In this document: positions 53,005 to 61,168 of the stretch, piece after piece
How the letters are laid out: each line of letters starts with the position of its first letter
How positions within the stretch are numbered: position 1 is the first letter of the stretch
Translations under genes and position numbers: made by a program
Source: Pseudarthrobacter oxydans
Lineage (GTDB): Bacteria; Actinomycetota; Actinomycetes; Actinomycetales; Micrococcaceae
Length of the DNA stretch: 64,000 bases
Assembly (NCBI RefSeq): GCF_030812335.1
Contig: NZ_JAUSSN010000005.1
Span: forward strand, 221,547-285,546
Direction: 5' to 3'
Notes under the pieces: generated by a model
Databases searched by the model: none
Told to the model about the DNA's origin: nothing
The model's input: the letters and a program-made list of their open reading frames with translations, nothing else

Positions 53005-53061
53005 ATGACTGAAAACAACACGTGTGCAATCCCCGGGGGGCGTCCCGCAGTCGGGCGTTAA
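53005..53061 (+). CDS. Very short ORF with a strong ribosome site (18 aa), possible truncated gene start
   Basis: AGAGGAG seven bases before ATG is one of the best ribosome sites in the window, yet the frame MTENNTCAIPGGRPAVGR stops after 18 codons, just before the tRNA-Arg terminator. The first residues look like a normal protein N-terminus. It may be the 5' stub of a deleted gene, or a small peptide. Confidence 0.35.
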   Translation: MTENNTCAIPGGRPAVGR

Positions 53062-53063
53062 AT

Positions 53064-53099
53064 AAATGATCCGCACCGGCGGACCGGTGCGGATCATTT
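53064..53099. terminator. Bidirectional terminator after tRNA-Arg
   Basis: A perfect 16-bp stem (53064-53079 with 53084-53099) and CGGA loop, flanked by A/T-rich sequence on both sides. It terminates the tRNA transcript on the minus strand and could stop transcription arriving from glpK on the plus strand. Confidence 0.88.
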
Positions 53100-53105
53100 T
53101 CTCTG

Positions 53106-53179
53106 TGCGCCCAGAGGGATTCGAACCCCCGGCCTCCTGTTCCGTAGACAGGCGCTCTATCCAGCTGAGCTATGGGCGC
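53106..53179 (-). tRNA. tRNA-Arg (anticodon ACG)
   Basis: 74 nt. The GCGCCCA acceptor strand pairs with TGGGCGC; the D arm has GCTCAGCTGGATAGAGC; the anticodon stem-loop CCTGT-CTACGGA-ACAGG gives ACG; the T arm has GGGGGTTCGAATCCC; discriminator A with no encoded CCA. A34 should be edited to inosine by the TadA encoded at 31734-32237. Confidence 0.95.
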
Positions 53180-53290
53180 ATCTTTTGGTTCTTGGAACTT
53201 CTTGCTCCCCGAACCTCGAATTACTTTACGCGAGGTGGGGCCGTAGAGACAAATCGAAACAGGTGTAATCTGGCCGACTAGACCGGTCTA

Positions 53291-53306
53291 CGTGACCTTG
53301 GTCACA
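53291..53306. promoter_or_regulatory. CRP/GlxR-type site upstream of pckG
   Basis: CGTGACCTTGGTCACA matches the TGTGA-N6-TCACA consensus of cAMP-responsive CRP/GlxR regulators at nine of ten conserved positions, 150 bp upstream of the PEP carboxykinase start. GlxR control of gluconeogenic genes is known in related actinobacteria; here it is inferred. Confidence 0.6.
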
Positions 53307-53455
53307 AAATAGGGCCACTTCGTACCGTCTATTCCTTGAATTTCTGCGGATTTTGATTTCCGGGCCCCCGGACATCCCACATCTTGGCCCGATTTCGGGG
53401 GGTGATCTAGCCCTACATTTAGGACACACGACTGAACCCGAGGAAGGGAACCGTA

Positions 53456-55288
53456 ATGGGAGATCTGGCGCGACTGCCTTTGCTTGAAAAAGCACCCACC
53501 ACACATGCCGGCCTGCTGGCATGGGTTGAAGAGGTAGCTGAACTGACCCAGCCGGACCGGATCCACTGGGTCGACGGCTCCGAAGAAGAGAACACCCGGC
53601 TCACGGATGAACTCGTCGCCGCGGGCACGCTGACCCGCCTGAACGAGGAGCTGTTCCCCAAGTCTTTCGCGGCATTCTCCGACCCCGCCGATGTGGCCCG
53701 CGTCGAAGAGCAGACCTTCATCTGCTCCGAGAAGGAACGCGATGCCGGCTTCACCAACAACTGGATGGCTCCGGCGGAGATGAAGGAGAAGCTGCGCGGC
53801 CTGTTCCGCGGCTCCATGCGCGGCCGCACCCTGTACGTCATCCCGTTCGTCATGGGCCACCTTGACGCCGAGGATCCCAAATTTGGCGTGGAGATTACGG
53901 ACAGCGCCTACGTTGTCGCCTCCATGCGCATCATGGCCACGATCGGCACCGAGGTCCTGGACAAGATCACCGCCACCAACGCCTTCTTCGTCCCCGCCCT
54001 GCACTCCCTGGGCGCACCGCTGGCCCCCGGCCAGGCCGACGTCGTCTGGCCCTGCAACCCGGACAAGTGGATCGTGCACTTCCCCGAAGAGCGCTCCATC
54101 TGGTCCTTCGGCTCCGGCTACGGCGGCAACGCCCTGCTGGGCAAGAAGTGCTACGCCCTGCGTATCGCGTCCGTGATGGCCCGGGACGAGGGCTGGCTCG
54201 CGGAGCACATGCTCATCCTGAAGCTGACCTCCCCGGAGAAGAAGAACTACTACATCTCCGCTGCCTTCCCGTCGGCCTGCGGCAAGACCAACCTCGCCCT
54301 GCTGGATCCGACCATCGAAGGCTGGAAGGTTGAAACCCTCGGCGACGACATCACCTGGATGCGGATCGGCAAGGAAGGCGAACTGCGCGCCACCAACCCG
54401 GAGGCCGGCCTGTTCGGTGTAGCCCCGGGCACCGGCTGGGGCACCAACCCCAACGCCATGCGCGCCATCGCCAAGGGCCACAGCATCTTCACCAATGTCG
54501 CACTCACGGACGACGGCGGCGTCTGGTGGGAGGGCATGACCGAAGAGGTTCCGGCGCACCTGACCGACTGGCAGGGCAACTCCTGGACTCCTGATTCGGA
54601 TCAGCCCGCAGCCCACCCGAACTCCCGCTTCTGCACCCCGATCTCGCAGGTCGACATGCTGGCCGAGGAATACTTCAACCCGGACGGCGTGGAGCTTTCC
54701 GCGATCCTCTTTGGCGGCCGCCGCAAGACGACGGTTCCGCTGGTCACCCAGGCCCGCAGCTGGACCAACGGCATCTTCATGGGCTCCACGCTCTCCTCCG
54801 AGACCACGGCTGCTGCCGCCGGCCAGGTCGGCGTGCTGCGCCGCGACCCGATGGCCATGCTGCCGTTCATCGGCTACGACGCGGGCGACTACCTGAAGCA
54901 CTGGATCAGTGTCTCCGGCAAGGCCAACCCGGAACGCCTGCCGCACATCTTCCTGGTCAACTGGTTCCGGCGCACGGCCGACGGCGACTTCGCCTGGCCC
55001 GGCTTCGGCGACAACGCACGCGTCCTGAAGTGGGCCATTGAGCGCATCGAAGGCAAGGCGGACGCCGTCGAGACCCCCATCGGCTTCGTGCCGGCCGGTC
55101 ACTCGCTGGACCTTACCGGCCTGGACCTGACGCAGGCCCACGTGGAAGACGCCGTCCGCGTGGACCGCGAGGAGTGGGATACCGAGCTCGCTTCAATCGA
55201 GGAGTGGTACGCCAAGTTCGGTGACTCCCTGCCCGATGCCCTGCGCTCCGAGCTTGAGGGCCTGAAGGAACGCATGGCTGAGCACTAA
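53456..55288 (+). CDS. pckG: Phosphoenolpyruvate carboxykinase (GTP)
   Basis: 610 residues, the standard length. Converts oxaloacetate and GTP to PEP, CO2 and GDP, the entry step of gluconeogenesis. The kinase P-loop [13 protein letters not shown] carries the hyper-reactive Cys at about 275; [20 protein letters not shown] and FWRR-type [19 protein letters not shown] segments are intact. ATG 53456 follows a purine-rich GAGGAAGGGA site. The gene has its own promoter region with a CRP/GlxR-type site and ends in a strong terminator. Confidence 0.97.
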   Translation: MGDLARLPLLEKAPTTHAGLLAWVEEVAELTQPDRIHWVDGSEEENTRLTDELVAAGTLTRLNEELFPKSFAAFSDPADVARVEEQTFICSEKERDAGFTNNWMAPAEMKEKLRGLFRGSMRGRTLYVIPFVMGHLDAEDPKFGVEITDSAYVVASMRIMATIGTEVLDKITATNAFFVPALHSLGAPLAPGQADVVWPCNPDKWIVHFPEERSIWSFGSGYGGNALLGKKCYALRIASVMARDEGWLAEHMLILKLTSPEKKNYYISAAFPSACGKTNLALLDPTIEGWKVETLGDDITWMRIGKEGELRATNPEAGLFGVAPGTGWGTNPNAMRAIAKGHSIFTNVALTDDGGVWWEGMTEEVPAHLTDWQGNSWTPDSDQPAAHPNSRFCTPISQVDMLAEEYFNPDGVELSAILFGGRRKTTVPLVTQARSWTNGIFMGSTLSSETTAAAAGQVGVLRRDPMAMLPFIGYDAGDYLKHWISVSGKANPERLPHIFLVNWFRRTADGDFAWPGFGDNARVLKWAIERIEGKADAVETPIGFVPAGHSLDLTGLDLTQAHVEDAVRVDREEWDTELASIEEWYAKFGDSLPDALRSELEGLKERMAEH

Positions 55289-55317
55289 CAGCCGGCAGAC
55301 CCCCGGTCGGGCATAAC

Positions 55318-55353
55318 GGCGGCCCCGCACCTTGCGCAAGGTGCGGGGCCGCC
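55318..55353 (+). terminator. Terminator after pckG (copy 1 of a repeated hairpin)
   Basis: A perfect 16-bp stem (55318-55333 with 55338-55353, arm GGCGGCCCCGCACCTT) and GCGC loop lie 29 nt after the pckG stop. A near-identical hairpin occurs at 57103-57137. Confidence 0.85.
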
Positions 55354-55518
55354 GTCGTCGGATCACGCCAACCCGTGCGGAGCGCCTCGCGGGACGGCAC
55401 GGGGCACGCGCGGGCAGATCAGGGCGGTTGGCGGACCCGTATGCGCCCTTATCTGCCCACCGGGCGGGCTGCGAAGTGCCATTCCCGCCGTGGGTTTCTT
55501 CCAGGGGGCCGGGCGCGA

Positions 55519-55560
55519 GGGACTTAGGTCCCTAGACCGCAGCCGGCGGGGACCCTAGGC
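55519..55560 (+). promoter_or_regulatory. DosR/DevR-like box and promoter upstream of the FAD oxidase
   Basis: GGGACTTAGGTCCC (55519-55532) matches the hypoxia regulator consensus GGGACTTTNGTCCC at all but one defined base. A possible -10 TAGGCT lies at 55555-55560, within a partial second box GGGGACCCTAGG. This is the spacing expected for a DosR-activated promoter. No dosR gene is in the window. Confidence 0.5.
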
Positions 55561-55677
55561 TGAAACGCATTCATCAGCCGGGCCGTCCGCCGATTGGAGA
55601 GGGTGCTGGGGTCATTCCACGCGTGCGCTGCCGTGCCCCCAACCTGCTCGCCGCGCGCGAGCGCACAGGAGCCCGCC

Positions 55678-57063
55678 ATGCTTGTCACCGACGACATCCA
55701 CGCCCTGTCCACGGCTGTCAGCGGCCCGGTCGTGTTGCCCGACAGCCCCGAATTCGAGGCCGAGACGCGCGCCTTCAATGCCGCCACAGTCCACCGGCCC
55801 GACGTCGTCCTGGGGGCCGAGAACGCACAGGACGTCGCGGCCGGGGTGAAATGGGCGGCAGAACGCCGGCTCCCGGTGGCGGTCCAGTCCACCGGGCACG
55901 GCGCTGACTCGGTCGTGGAGGGTGGCCTCCTCATCAACACGCGCCGCCTGCAGGAACTGCAGATCGATCCGGTCGAGCGCACCGCACGCGTCGGGGCCGG
56001 CGTGAAGTGGCGCAGCGTCCTGGAAGCGAGCGTGCCGCTCGGGCTGATCGGACTCCACGGCTCAAGCACCGACGTCGGCGTCGTGGGCTACACCCTCGGC
56101 GGCGGGCTGCCCGTGCTGGGCCGCGCCCACGGGTTTGCGGCGGACCATGTCCGCAGCATGGAGGTCGTGACCGCCGACGGCGCGCTGCGCCGGATCAACG
56201 CCGAGGCCGAAGCCGAGCTGTTCGCGCTGATGCGTGGCGGCAAGGGCAACCTCGGGATCGTGACTGAACTCGAGTTCAGCCTCTTTCCGCTGGGTGAGTT
56301 CTACGGCGGCGGGGTCATCTATCCCGGGGCGGATGCGGCCCAGATCCTGGCCGCATTCCGGGAGTGGCTGCCCGCACTGCCGGACATCGCCTCGCCCTCA
56401 ATCTCCCTGCTCCGGCTTCCGGAGATGGACTTCGTCCCCGCGCCGCTGCGGGGCCAGTTCGTGGTGCACCTGCGCTTCGCCTTCCTGGGGACCCGTGAGG
56501 ACGGCGACGCACTGCTTGCCCCGATGCGGGCGGTCTCGAGGCCGTTGATGGACACGGCCGGGCCCATGAGCTACCTCGACGTTGACCAGATCCACATGGA
56601 CCCGGCGGATCCGCTCCCGTTCACCGCCGGCGGGACGCTCCTTAAGGACCTCGGCGAGGAGACCGCCGCGGACCTGCTGAAACTCACCGGCGAGGGCTCG
56701 GACTGTCCATTGCTCCTCGTTGAGATCCGGCCGCTCGGCGGGGCCCTGGCCCGGGCCGGGGCGCTGCCGGACGCCGTGTCCGGGCGTGACGCGGCGTTCC
56801 TGCTGTTCCTGCTCGGATTCAACGCGCCGCCGGTCGCCGAAGCCGTCACCGCCTCCATCCGCGCGGTCCTGGCTGAAATGGCTCCGCACTCCACCGGATA
56901 CACGCTGGTCAACTTCCACGGCGAGCCCGGCGATGAGGCTGACCGGGCGAGGGCCTGGTCGCCCGCCGTCTACGAGCGGATGAGGGCCGCAAAGGCCAGC
57001 TACGACCCGGGCAACCTCCTGCGCTTCGGCCACACGATCACCGGAGTGCCGTCCGCGACCTGA
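55678..57063 (+). CDS. FAD-binding (PCMH-type, BBE) oxidoreductase
   Basis: 461 residues. FAD domain: ARAFNA..HRPDVVLGAENAQ, PVAVQSTGHGAD, where His would be the 8-alpha-histidyl FAD attachment site, and SSTDVGVVGYTLGGGLPVLG. The C-terminal berberine-bridge-like motif YDPGNLLRFGHTI contains the usual N..F pattern. The berberine-family Cys for the second covalent bond is absent. It oxidises an alcohol or sugar-like substrate, not identifiable. AGGAG precedes ATG 55678. It lies between two near-identical terminators and behind a DosR-like box. Confidence 0.87.
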   Translation: MLVTDDIHALSTAVSGPVVLPDSPEFEAETRAFNAATVHRPDVVLGAENAQDVAAGVKWAAERRLPVAVQSTGHGADSVVEGGLLINTRRLQELQIDPVERTARVGAGVKWRSVLEASVPLGLIGLHGSSTDVGVVGYTLGGGLPVLGRAHGFAADHVRSMEVVTADGALRRINAEAEAELFALMRGGKGNLGIVTELEFSLFPLGEFYGGGVIYPGADAAQILAAFREWLPALPDIASPSISLLRLPEMDFVPAPLRGQFVVHLRFAFLGTREDGDALLAPMRAVSRPLMDTAGPMSYLDVDQIHMDPADPLPFTAGGTLLKDLGEETAADLLKLTGEGSDCPLLLVEIRPLGGALARAGALPDAVSGRDAAFLLFLLGFNAPPVAEAVTASIRAVLAEMAPHSTGYTLVNFHGEPGDEADRARAWSPAVYERMRAAKASYDPGNLLRFGHTITGVPSAT

Positions 57064-57102
57064 CGCCCTGTGCGGGGTCGTTCCCGCGGCACAGGTCACG
57101 GC

Positions 57103-57137
57103 GGCGGCCCCGCACCTGCGAAAGGTGCGGGGCCGCC
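57103..57137. terminator. Terminator after the FAD oxidase (copy 2 of a repeated hairpin)
   Basis: A 15-bp stem (57103-57117 with 57123-57137) whose arms are the same as those at 55318-55353 apart from the loop. It serves the oxidase and possibly the convergent hmp. Confidence 0.85.
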
Positions 57138-57215
57138 GTCGAACCCTCATCGACTGTTCCGGAACTGCCCTTTTCACCCCTCAAAAGGGCCGTTGCGGAG
57201 CAATCGATGGGGAGG

Positions 57216-58376
57216 TTAGCTGGCGAGCCAGATGTCCGGGCCGAAGACCTCGTAGTGGATCTTCGTGGCCGGGATGCCGGCGTTGATGGCCTCGTTGCGG
57301 ATGCTCTTCATGAACGGCAGCGGACCGCACAGGTAGAGCGAGGCGTTGGCCGGGAGGTCCACTTCGCGCAGCGACATAAAGCCCTCCTTGGTTCCGGCGA
57401 CCGGCTGCTCGAGCCAGAGCTGGAGGTCGGCGCCGTCGAGGCGCTCGACGTCGTCCGTCATCTGGGAGCGCAGCGCCCAGGACTCCAGATCGCTTTCCGC
57501 GTGCAGGACCAGGACCTGGCGGTCCGTGCCGGCGTCGGCCAGGGAGCGCAGGATGGACGCGGTCGGGGTGCAGCCGATGCCGGCGGAGGCCAGGATCACC
57601 GGGCCGTCGCCTTCCTTGAGGGTGATTTCACCGTAGGGGTTGGAGATCTCGAGGACGTCGCCCACCTGGACGGTGTCGTGCAGGACGGGGGAGACCTCGC
57701 CGCCGTCGTCCTTCTTGGTGGTGAAGGTGCGGCTCGTGCCGGCGTCGCCGGAGAGCGAGTACTGGCGGACCTGGCGCAGTCCGTCCGGAACGGTGACCTT
57801 GACGCTCACGTACTGGCCCGGCAGGGCGGGGGTGATCGGGGTGTCGTCGGCCGGTTCCAGGGTGAAGGTGATCGATCCGGTGCCGGCGGGCGTCTTGGCG
57901 GCGACCCGCCACGGGCTCCACATCACGCTGTTGGCCTGTGCGGCGTAGAGGCCCTTTTCGAGCTTGATCAGGGCGTCCGCCATGAGCCAGTAGACCTCGG
58001 TCCAGGCTTCGGCGATTTCCGGGGTGATGACCTCGGCCAGGTCCTCGGCGATGGCGGCGAAGAGGTGCTCGTAGACCACCTGGTACTGCGGTTCGGTGAT
58101 GCCGAGGGAGGTGTGGCGGTGGGCGATGCGGGCGAGCACGGTCTCCGGCAGGGTGCCGGGGTTGTTCACCAGGTGGGTGGCGAAAGCGGCGATGCTTCCG
58201 GCCAGGGCCTGCTGCTGGTTGCCGTTGCGCTGGTTGGAGCGGCTGAAGAGCCCGTCCAGCAGTTCCGGGTGCGCCGCGAAGAGGCGGGCGTAGAACTTGG
58301 GGGTGATTTCACCGATCCGGGAACCGACCAGCGGGAGGGTGGCCTCGATGACCGGGAAGGACTTGTCCGAGAGCAT
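57216..58376 (-). CDS. hmp: Flavohemoglobin (nitric oxide dioxygenase)
   Basis: 386 residues. Converts NO and O2 to nitrate using NAD(P)H. Globin domain (1-140) with B10 Tyr29, SNQRNGNQQQAL with the E7-region Gln, and proximal His88 in RIAHRHTSLGI. The FAD domain has RQYSLSG; the NAD domain has ILASAGIGCTPTASILRSL and LYLCGPLPFM, and the end is HYEVFGPD. ATG 58376 matches the family N-terminus. An NsrR-type operator lies in its promoter and the nsrR gene is next upstream. Confidence 0.96.
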   Translation of the reverse strand: MLSDKSFPVIEATLPLVGSRIGEITPKFYARLFAAHPELLDGLFSRSNQRNGNQQQALAGSIAAFATHLVNNPGTLPETVLARIAHRHTSLGITEPQYQVVYEHLFAAIAEDLAEVITPEIAEAWTEVYWLMADALIKLEKGLYAAQANSVMWSPWRVAAKTPAGTGSITFTLEPADDTPITPALPGQYVSVKVTVPDGLRQVRQYSLSGDAGTSRTFTTKKDDGGEVSPVLHDTVQVGDVLEISNPYGEITLKEGDGPVILASAGIGCTPTASILRSLADAGTDRQVLVLHAESDLESWALRSQMTDDVERLDGADLQLWLEQPVAGTKEGFMSLREVDLPANASLYLCGPLPFMKSIRNEAINAGIPATKIHYEVFGPDIWLAS

Positions 58377-58423
58377 GTTGACTCCTGAGATAGTGGCCCG
58401 GGGTCTGCAACCGGACCGTCGAA

Positions 58424-58450
58424 AATACCCGTATCTGAAATGCAAGTATT
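58424..58450. promoter_or_regulatory. Probable NsrR operator of hmp
   Basis: AATACCCGTAT and ATGCAAGTATT form an 11-bp inverted repeat (8 of 11 pairs) around a 5-nt centre, 47 bp upstream of the hmp start. The size and AT-rich character fit NsrR sites, and nsrR is adjacent. Confidence 0.65.
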
Positions 58451-58598
58451 TGTACCTCAGTTCTACAGGGCGTAGAAAGCATCTACAAATCGGGGGGATT
58501 CCCGGGCGTGGCGTAGTGCGTACCGGGCGACGCAACCTGGATAAGGCAGCCTCGGCGGTGCTACTTGAGCGGCGCGGCCTGGACAGGCGGGTCTCCGC

Positions 58599-59048
58599 TC
58601 AGAGGCCGGGACGCAGGCCGATTGCCTGGAAGACCGGCGCCATCTGCCGGGACGTCGGCAGGGATGCGACGACAAGGTCGTCCAGTTCGCGGTAGAAAGC
58701 CTCGCGGGCCCGGGAGAGGGCTCCGCGGAGCCGGCATTCGTTGATGAGCGGACACGCCCCGCCGTTGGCGACGCAGTCGGCCGGGTCGGTGCGGGTGTCC
58801 AGCCGGCGCAGCAGCTGGCCCACAGTGGCGGCGCGGCCGGCGCTGCTGAGCCGGGAGCCGCCGTGCCGCCCGCGTTCGACGTCGATCATGCCCAGCTCGC
58901 GCAGCTTCGCCATCGCCTTGCTGACATGGTTGTAGGGCGTCGCGACGGCGTCGGCGATGCTCTGCGTGGTGAGCAGGGCGCCGTCGGGGGCGGCTGCGAG
59001 CACCATCATGGCGCGCAGGCTCACATCCGCGAAGGCGTTGATCTTCAT
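58599..59048 (-). CDS. nsrR: Rrf2-family NO-sensing repressor
   Basis: 149 residues. The opening MKINAFADVSLRAMMVLA and the recognition helix TTQSIADAVATPYNHVSKAM are typical of NsrR. Three Cys (92, 99, 105) in DCVANGGACPLINECRLR form the iron-sulfur cluster ligands. NO damages the cluster and releases repression, mainly of hmp, which lies directly downstream on the same strand. Confidence 0.94.
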   Translation of the reverse strand: MKINAFADVSLRAMMVLAAAPDGALLTTQSIADAVATPYNHVSKAMAKLRELGMIDVERGRHGGSRLSSAGRAATVGQLLRRLDTRTDPADCVANGGACPLINECRLRGALSRAREAFYRELDDLVVASLPTSRQMAPVFQAIGLRPGL

Positions 59049-59068
59049 AACACCAGCTTACGGGCGGT

Positions 59069-59575
59069 CTAGTCCACCCAGACGCCGGGCTCGTTCGTAT
59101 CCGCCGCGAGCTCGCCGAATTCCAGCTCACGGGTTGCGGGGTTCGCGGCGTACGGCAGGACCGCGGCGAAGAGGGAACCGTCCCGGTGCTCCGCAGCCAC
59201 ATGGATCGCGTCCGACGCTTCCTCCAGCAGGGTGATGTCACACACGACGGCGGCCGCGCGGAACTCGTCCCGGTGCTGGCGCAGCAGTTCGGTGAGGTCG
59301 CTGATCATCGAGTCCGCGTCGAAATCCGCGTCAGTTCCCTCGGCCGCGTCGGCGGGGGTGACGGCCACCAGCCGGACCTCGCCGTCGTTCTCGACCACCA
59401 GGGCGAACGGCAGGAACCCGCCGTTGCGCTCCAGCTGCTCCTGCGCGGCGCCGACTCCGGTGCCGAGCAGGTTCTCCAGATCGGTGGCGCTGGACTCCGG
59501 GACGCTGCCGCGCCAGGACCCGGCGGCGGTCTCGGCAGCGGTCTCAGCGGCGGGTTCCGCCGGCCGTTCCGACAC
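59069..59575 (-). CDS. Hypothetical protein (168 aa)
   Basis: GTG 59575 starts four bases after the phosphomannomutase stop, and the gene ends 20 nt before nsrR. Soluble, acidic, with a disordered Ala/Glu N-terminus and an alpha/beta domain (FLPFALVVENDGEVRLVAVT, MISDLTELLRQHRDEF, AAVVCDITLLEEASDAI). No family recognised with certainty. Context suggests co-transcription with manB. Confidence 0.75.
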   Translation of the reverse strand: MSERPAEPAAETAAETAAGSWRGSVPESSATDLENLLGTGVGAAQEQLERNGGFLPFALVVENDGEVRLVAVTPADAAEGTDADFDADSMISDLTELLRQHRDEFRAAAVVCDITLLEEASDAIHVAAEHRDGSLFAAVLPYAANPATRELEFGELAADTNEPGVWVD

Positions 59576-59579
59576 GGTG

Positions 59580-60992
59580 CTAGCCCCGGACCAGTGCCAG
59601 GACGCGGTCGCGGACACGCTCCATGGTGGCCCGGTCCGTGGCCTCGACGTTCAGGCGGAGGAACGGCTCGGTGTTGGAGGGCCGCAGGTTGAACCAGTAG
59701 CTGCCGTCCGTGGCGATGAAGGTGCTGCCGTCCAGGTAGTCCACCTCGACGTCCTCGGCATGGAAGTCGTGCCGGACCCGTTCCACGGCGCCGGCCTTGT
59801 CTTCGATTTCCGAGTTGATCTCGCCGGAGGACATGTACGGCTCGTATTCGCGGCCGAGTTCGGAGAGCGGGCCGTCCTGTTCGCCGAGGGCGGCCAGGAC
59901 GTGCATGGCGGCGAGCATGCCGGTGTCTGCGTTCCAGAAGTCGCGGAAGTAGAAGTGGGCGGAGTGTTCGCCGCCGAAGATGGCGCCCTCTGCGGCCATC
60001 ACGGCCTTGATGAAGGAGTGTCCCACCCGGGTGCGCACGGCACGGCCGCCGTGCCGCTCCACCAGTTCGGGGACGGCACGGGAGGTCAGCAGGTTGTGGA
60101 TGACGGTGGGGTTGGCTTCGCCGAGCCCCTGCGCGCGGCCGATCTCGCGGCGGGCCACCATGCCGGTGATCGCGGACGGCGAGACGGGTTCGCCCTTTTC
60201 GTCGATGACGAAGCAGCGGTCGGCGTCGCCGTCGAACGCCAGCCCGATGTCCGCCCCGTGCTCGACGACGGCGGCCTGCAGGTCGCGCAGGTTCTCCGGT
60301 TCCAGCGGGTTGGCGGGGTGGTTCGGGAAGGAGCCGTCGAGCTCGAAGTACAGCGGGATGATCTCGAGGGGGAGCTTGGGCAGCAGGGCGTCGCCGAGCA
60401 CGGCGGGGGTGGTGAGGCCGGCCATGCCGTTGCCGGCGTCCACGACGACCTTCAGCGGGCGGGTGCCGCGGAGGTCCACGAGGCTGCGGAGGTACTCGGA
60501 GTAGCCCTTCAGGACGTCGTGCACGCCGATCAGGCCGCGCACGGGGGCGGCGGGGATGGACCCGGAGTTGAGGTATTCCTCGGCGCGGGCCTGGATTTCC
60601 TTGAGCCCGGATTCGGAGGAGATCGGCTCGGCGCCGGCCTTGGCCATCTTGATGCCGTTGTACTCCGCCGGGTTGTGGCTGGCGGTGAAGGTGGCGCCGG
60701 CCGCGTTGAGCGAGCCGCAGGCGTAGTAGAGCTCATCGGTGGAGATGAGATCGAGCAGCTGGACGTTGGCGCCGCGCCGTGCGGCACCGTTTGCGAAGGC
60801 CTTGCTGAACTCGGGCGAGGACGGGCGCATGTCGCCGCCGACCAGCACCGTCTTGCCCTCCAGCGCCAGGACGTCGACGAATGCCGCGCCCACCGCCTCG
60901 ACGATTTCGGCGGTGATTGATTCGCCGACAATGCCGCGCACGTCGTAGGCCTTGAAGGAGGCCGAGAGGTCAAAAGTCTTTGTCTGGTCCAT
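59580..60992 (-). CDS. manB: Phosphomannomutase/phosphoglucomutase
   Basis: 470 residues. Interconverts hexose 1- and 6-phosphates, feeding GDP-mannose and wall polysaccharides. Phosphoserine loop TASHNPAEYNGIKM (Ser105), metal loop DGDADRCFVID, sugar loop GGEHSAHFYF, and phosphate-binding RPSNTEPFLRLNVE. Domain order and length are standard. ATG 60992 is chosen; GTG 60998 is possible. Divergent from the RecQ gene. Confidence 0.94.
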   Translation of the reverse strand: MDQTKTFDLSASFKAYDVRGIVGESITAEIVEAVGAAFVDVLALEGKTVLVGGDMRPSSPEFSKAFANGAARRGANVQLLDLISTDELYYACGSLNAAGATFTASHNPAEYNGIKMAKAGAEPISSESGLKEIQARAEEYLNSGSIPAAPVRGLIGVHDVLKGYSEYLRSLVDLRGTRPLKVVVDAGNGMAGLTTPAVLGDALLPKLPLEIIPLYFELDGSFPNHPANPLEPENLRDLQAAVVEHGADIGLAFDGDADRCFVIDEKGEPVSPSAITGMVARREIGRAQGLGEANPTVIHNLLTSRAVPELVERHGGRAVRTRVGHSFIKAVMAAEGAIFGGEHSAHFYFRDFWNADTGMLAAMHVLAALGEQDGPLSELGREYEPYMSSGEINSEIEDKAGAVERVRHDFHAEDVEVDYLDGSTFIATDGSYWFNLRPSNTEPFLRLNVEATDRATMERVRDRVLALVRG

Positions 60993-61005
60993 AGTCACGC
61001 GTCTT

Positions 61006-61043
61006 ATCTTACGTTGACGGCCGAATCTTACGTGGACCGCCGG
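61006..61043. repeat. Tandem 19-bp repeat in the manB/recQ divergent promoter
   Basis: Two adjacent 19-bp units starting ATCTTACGT (61006-61024 and 61025-61043) match at 16 of 19 positions. Read on the minus strand each contains TAAGAT, a good -10 hexamer for manB, so the repeat may give tandem promoters. Confidence 0.5.
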
Positions 61044-61168
61044 ATCGTGCCGCGACGGCGCGGCCGTGGGGCTTCCCGGCGCCGGACCGCGGGCGGATCC
61101 GCTGTGATTGTCCACATAGCGGCGCCCCCGGCTTCGCTGCTGTCGGAGGGGGCTGGGATACTGAGGCA

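Noticed and set aside
52717..53097. 126-codon minus-strand frame between glpK and tRNA-Arg
   Set aside because: It starts inside the tRNA terminator hairpin and has no recognisable features.
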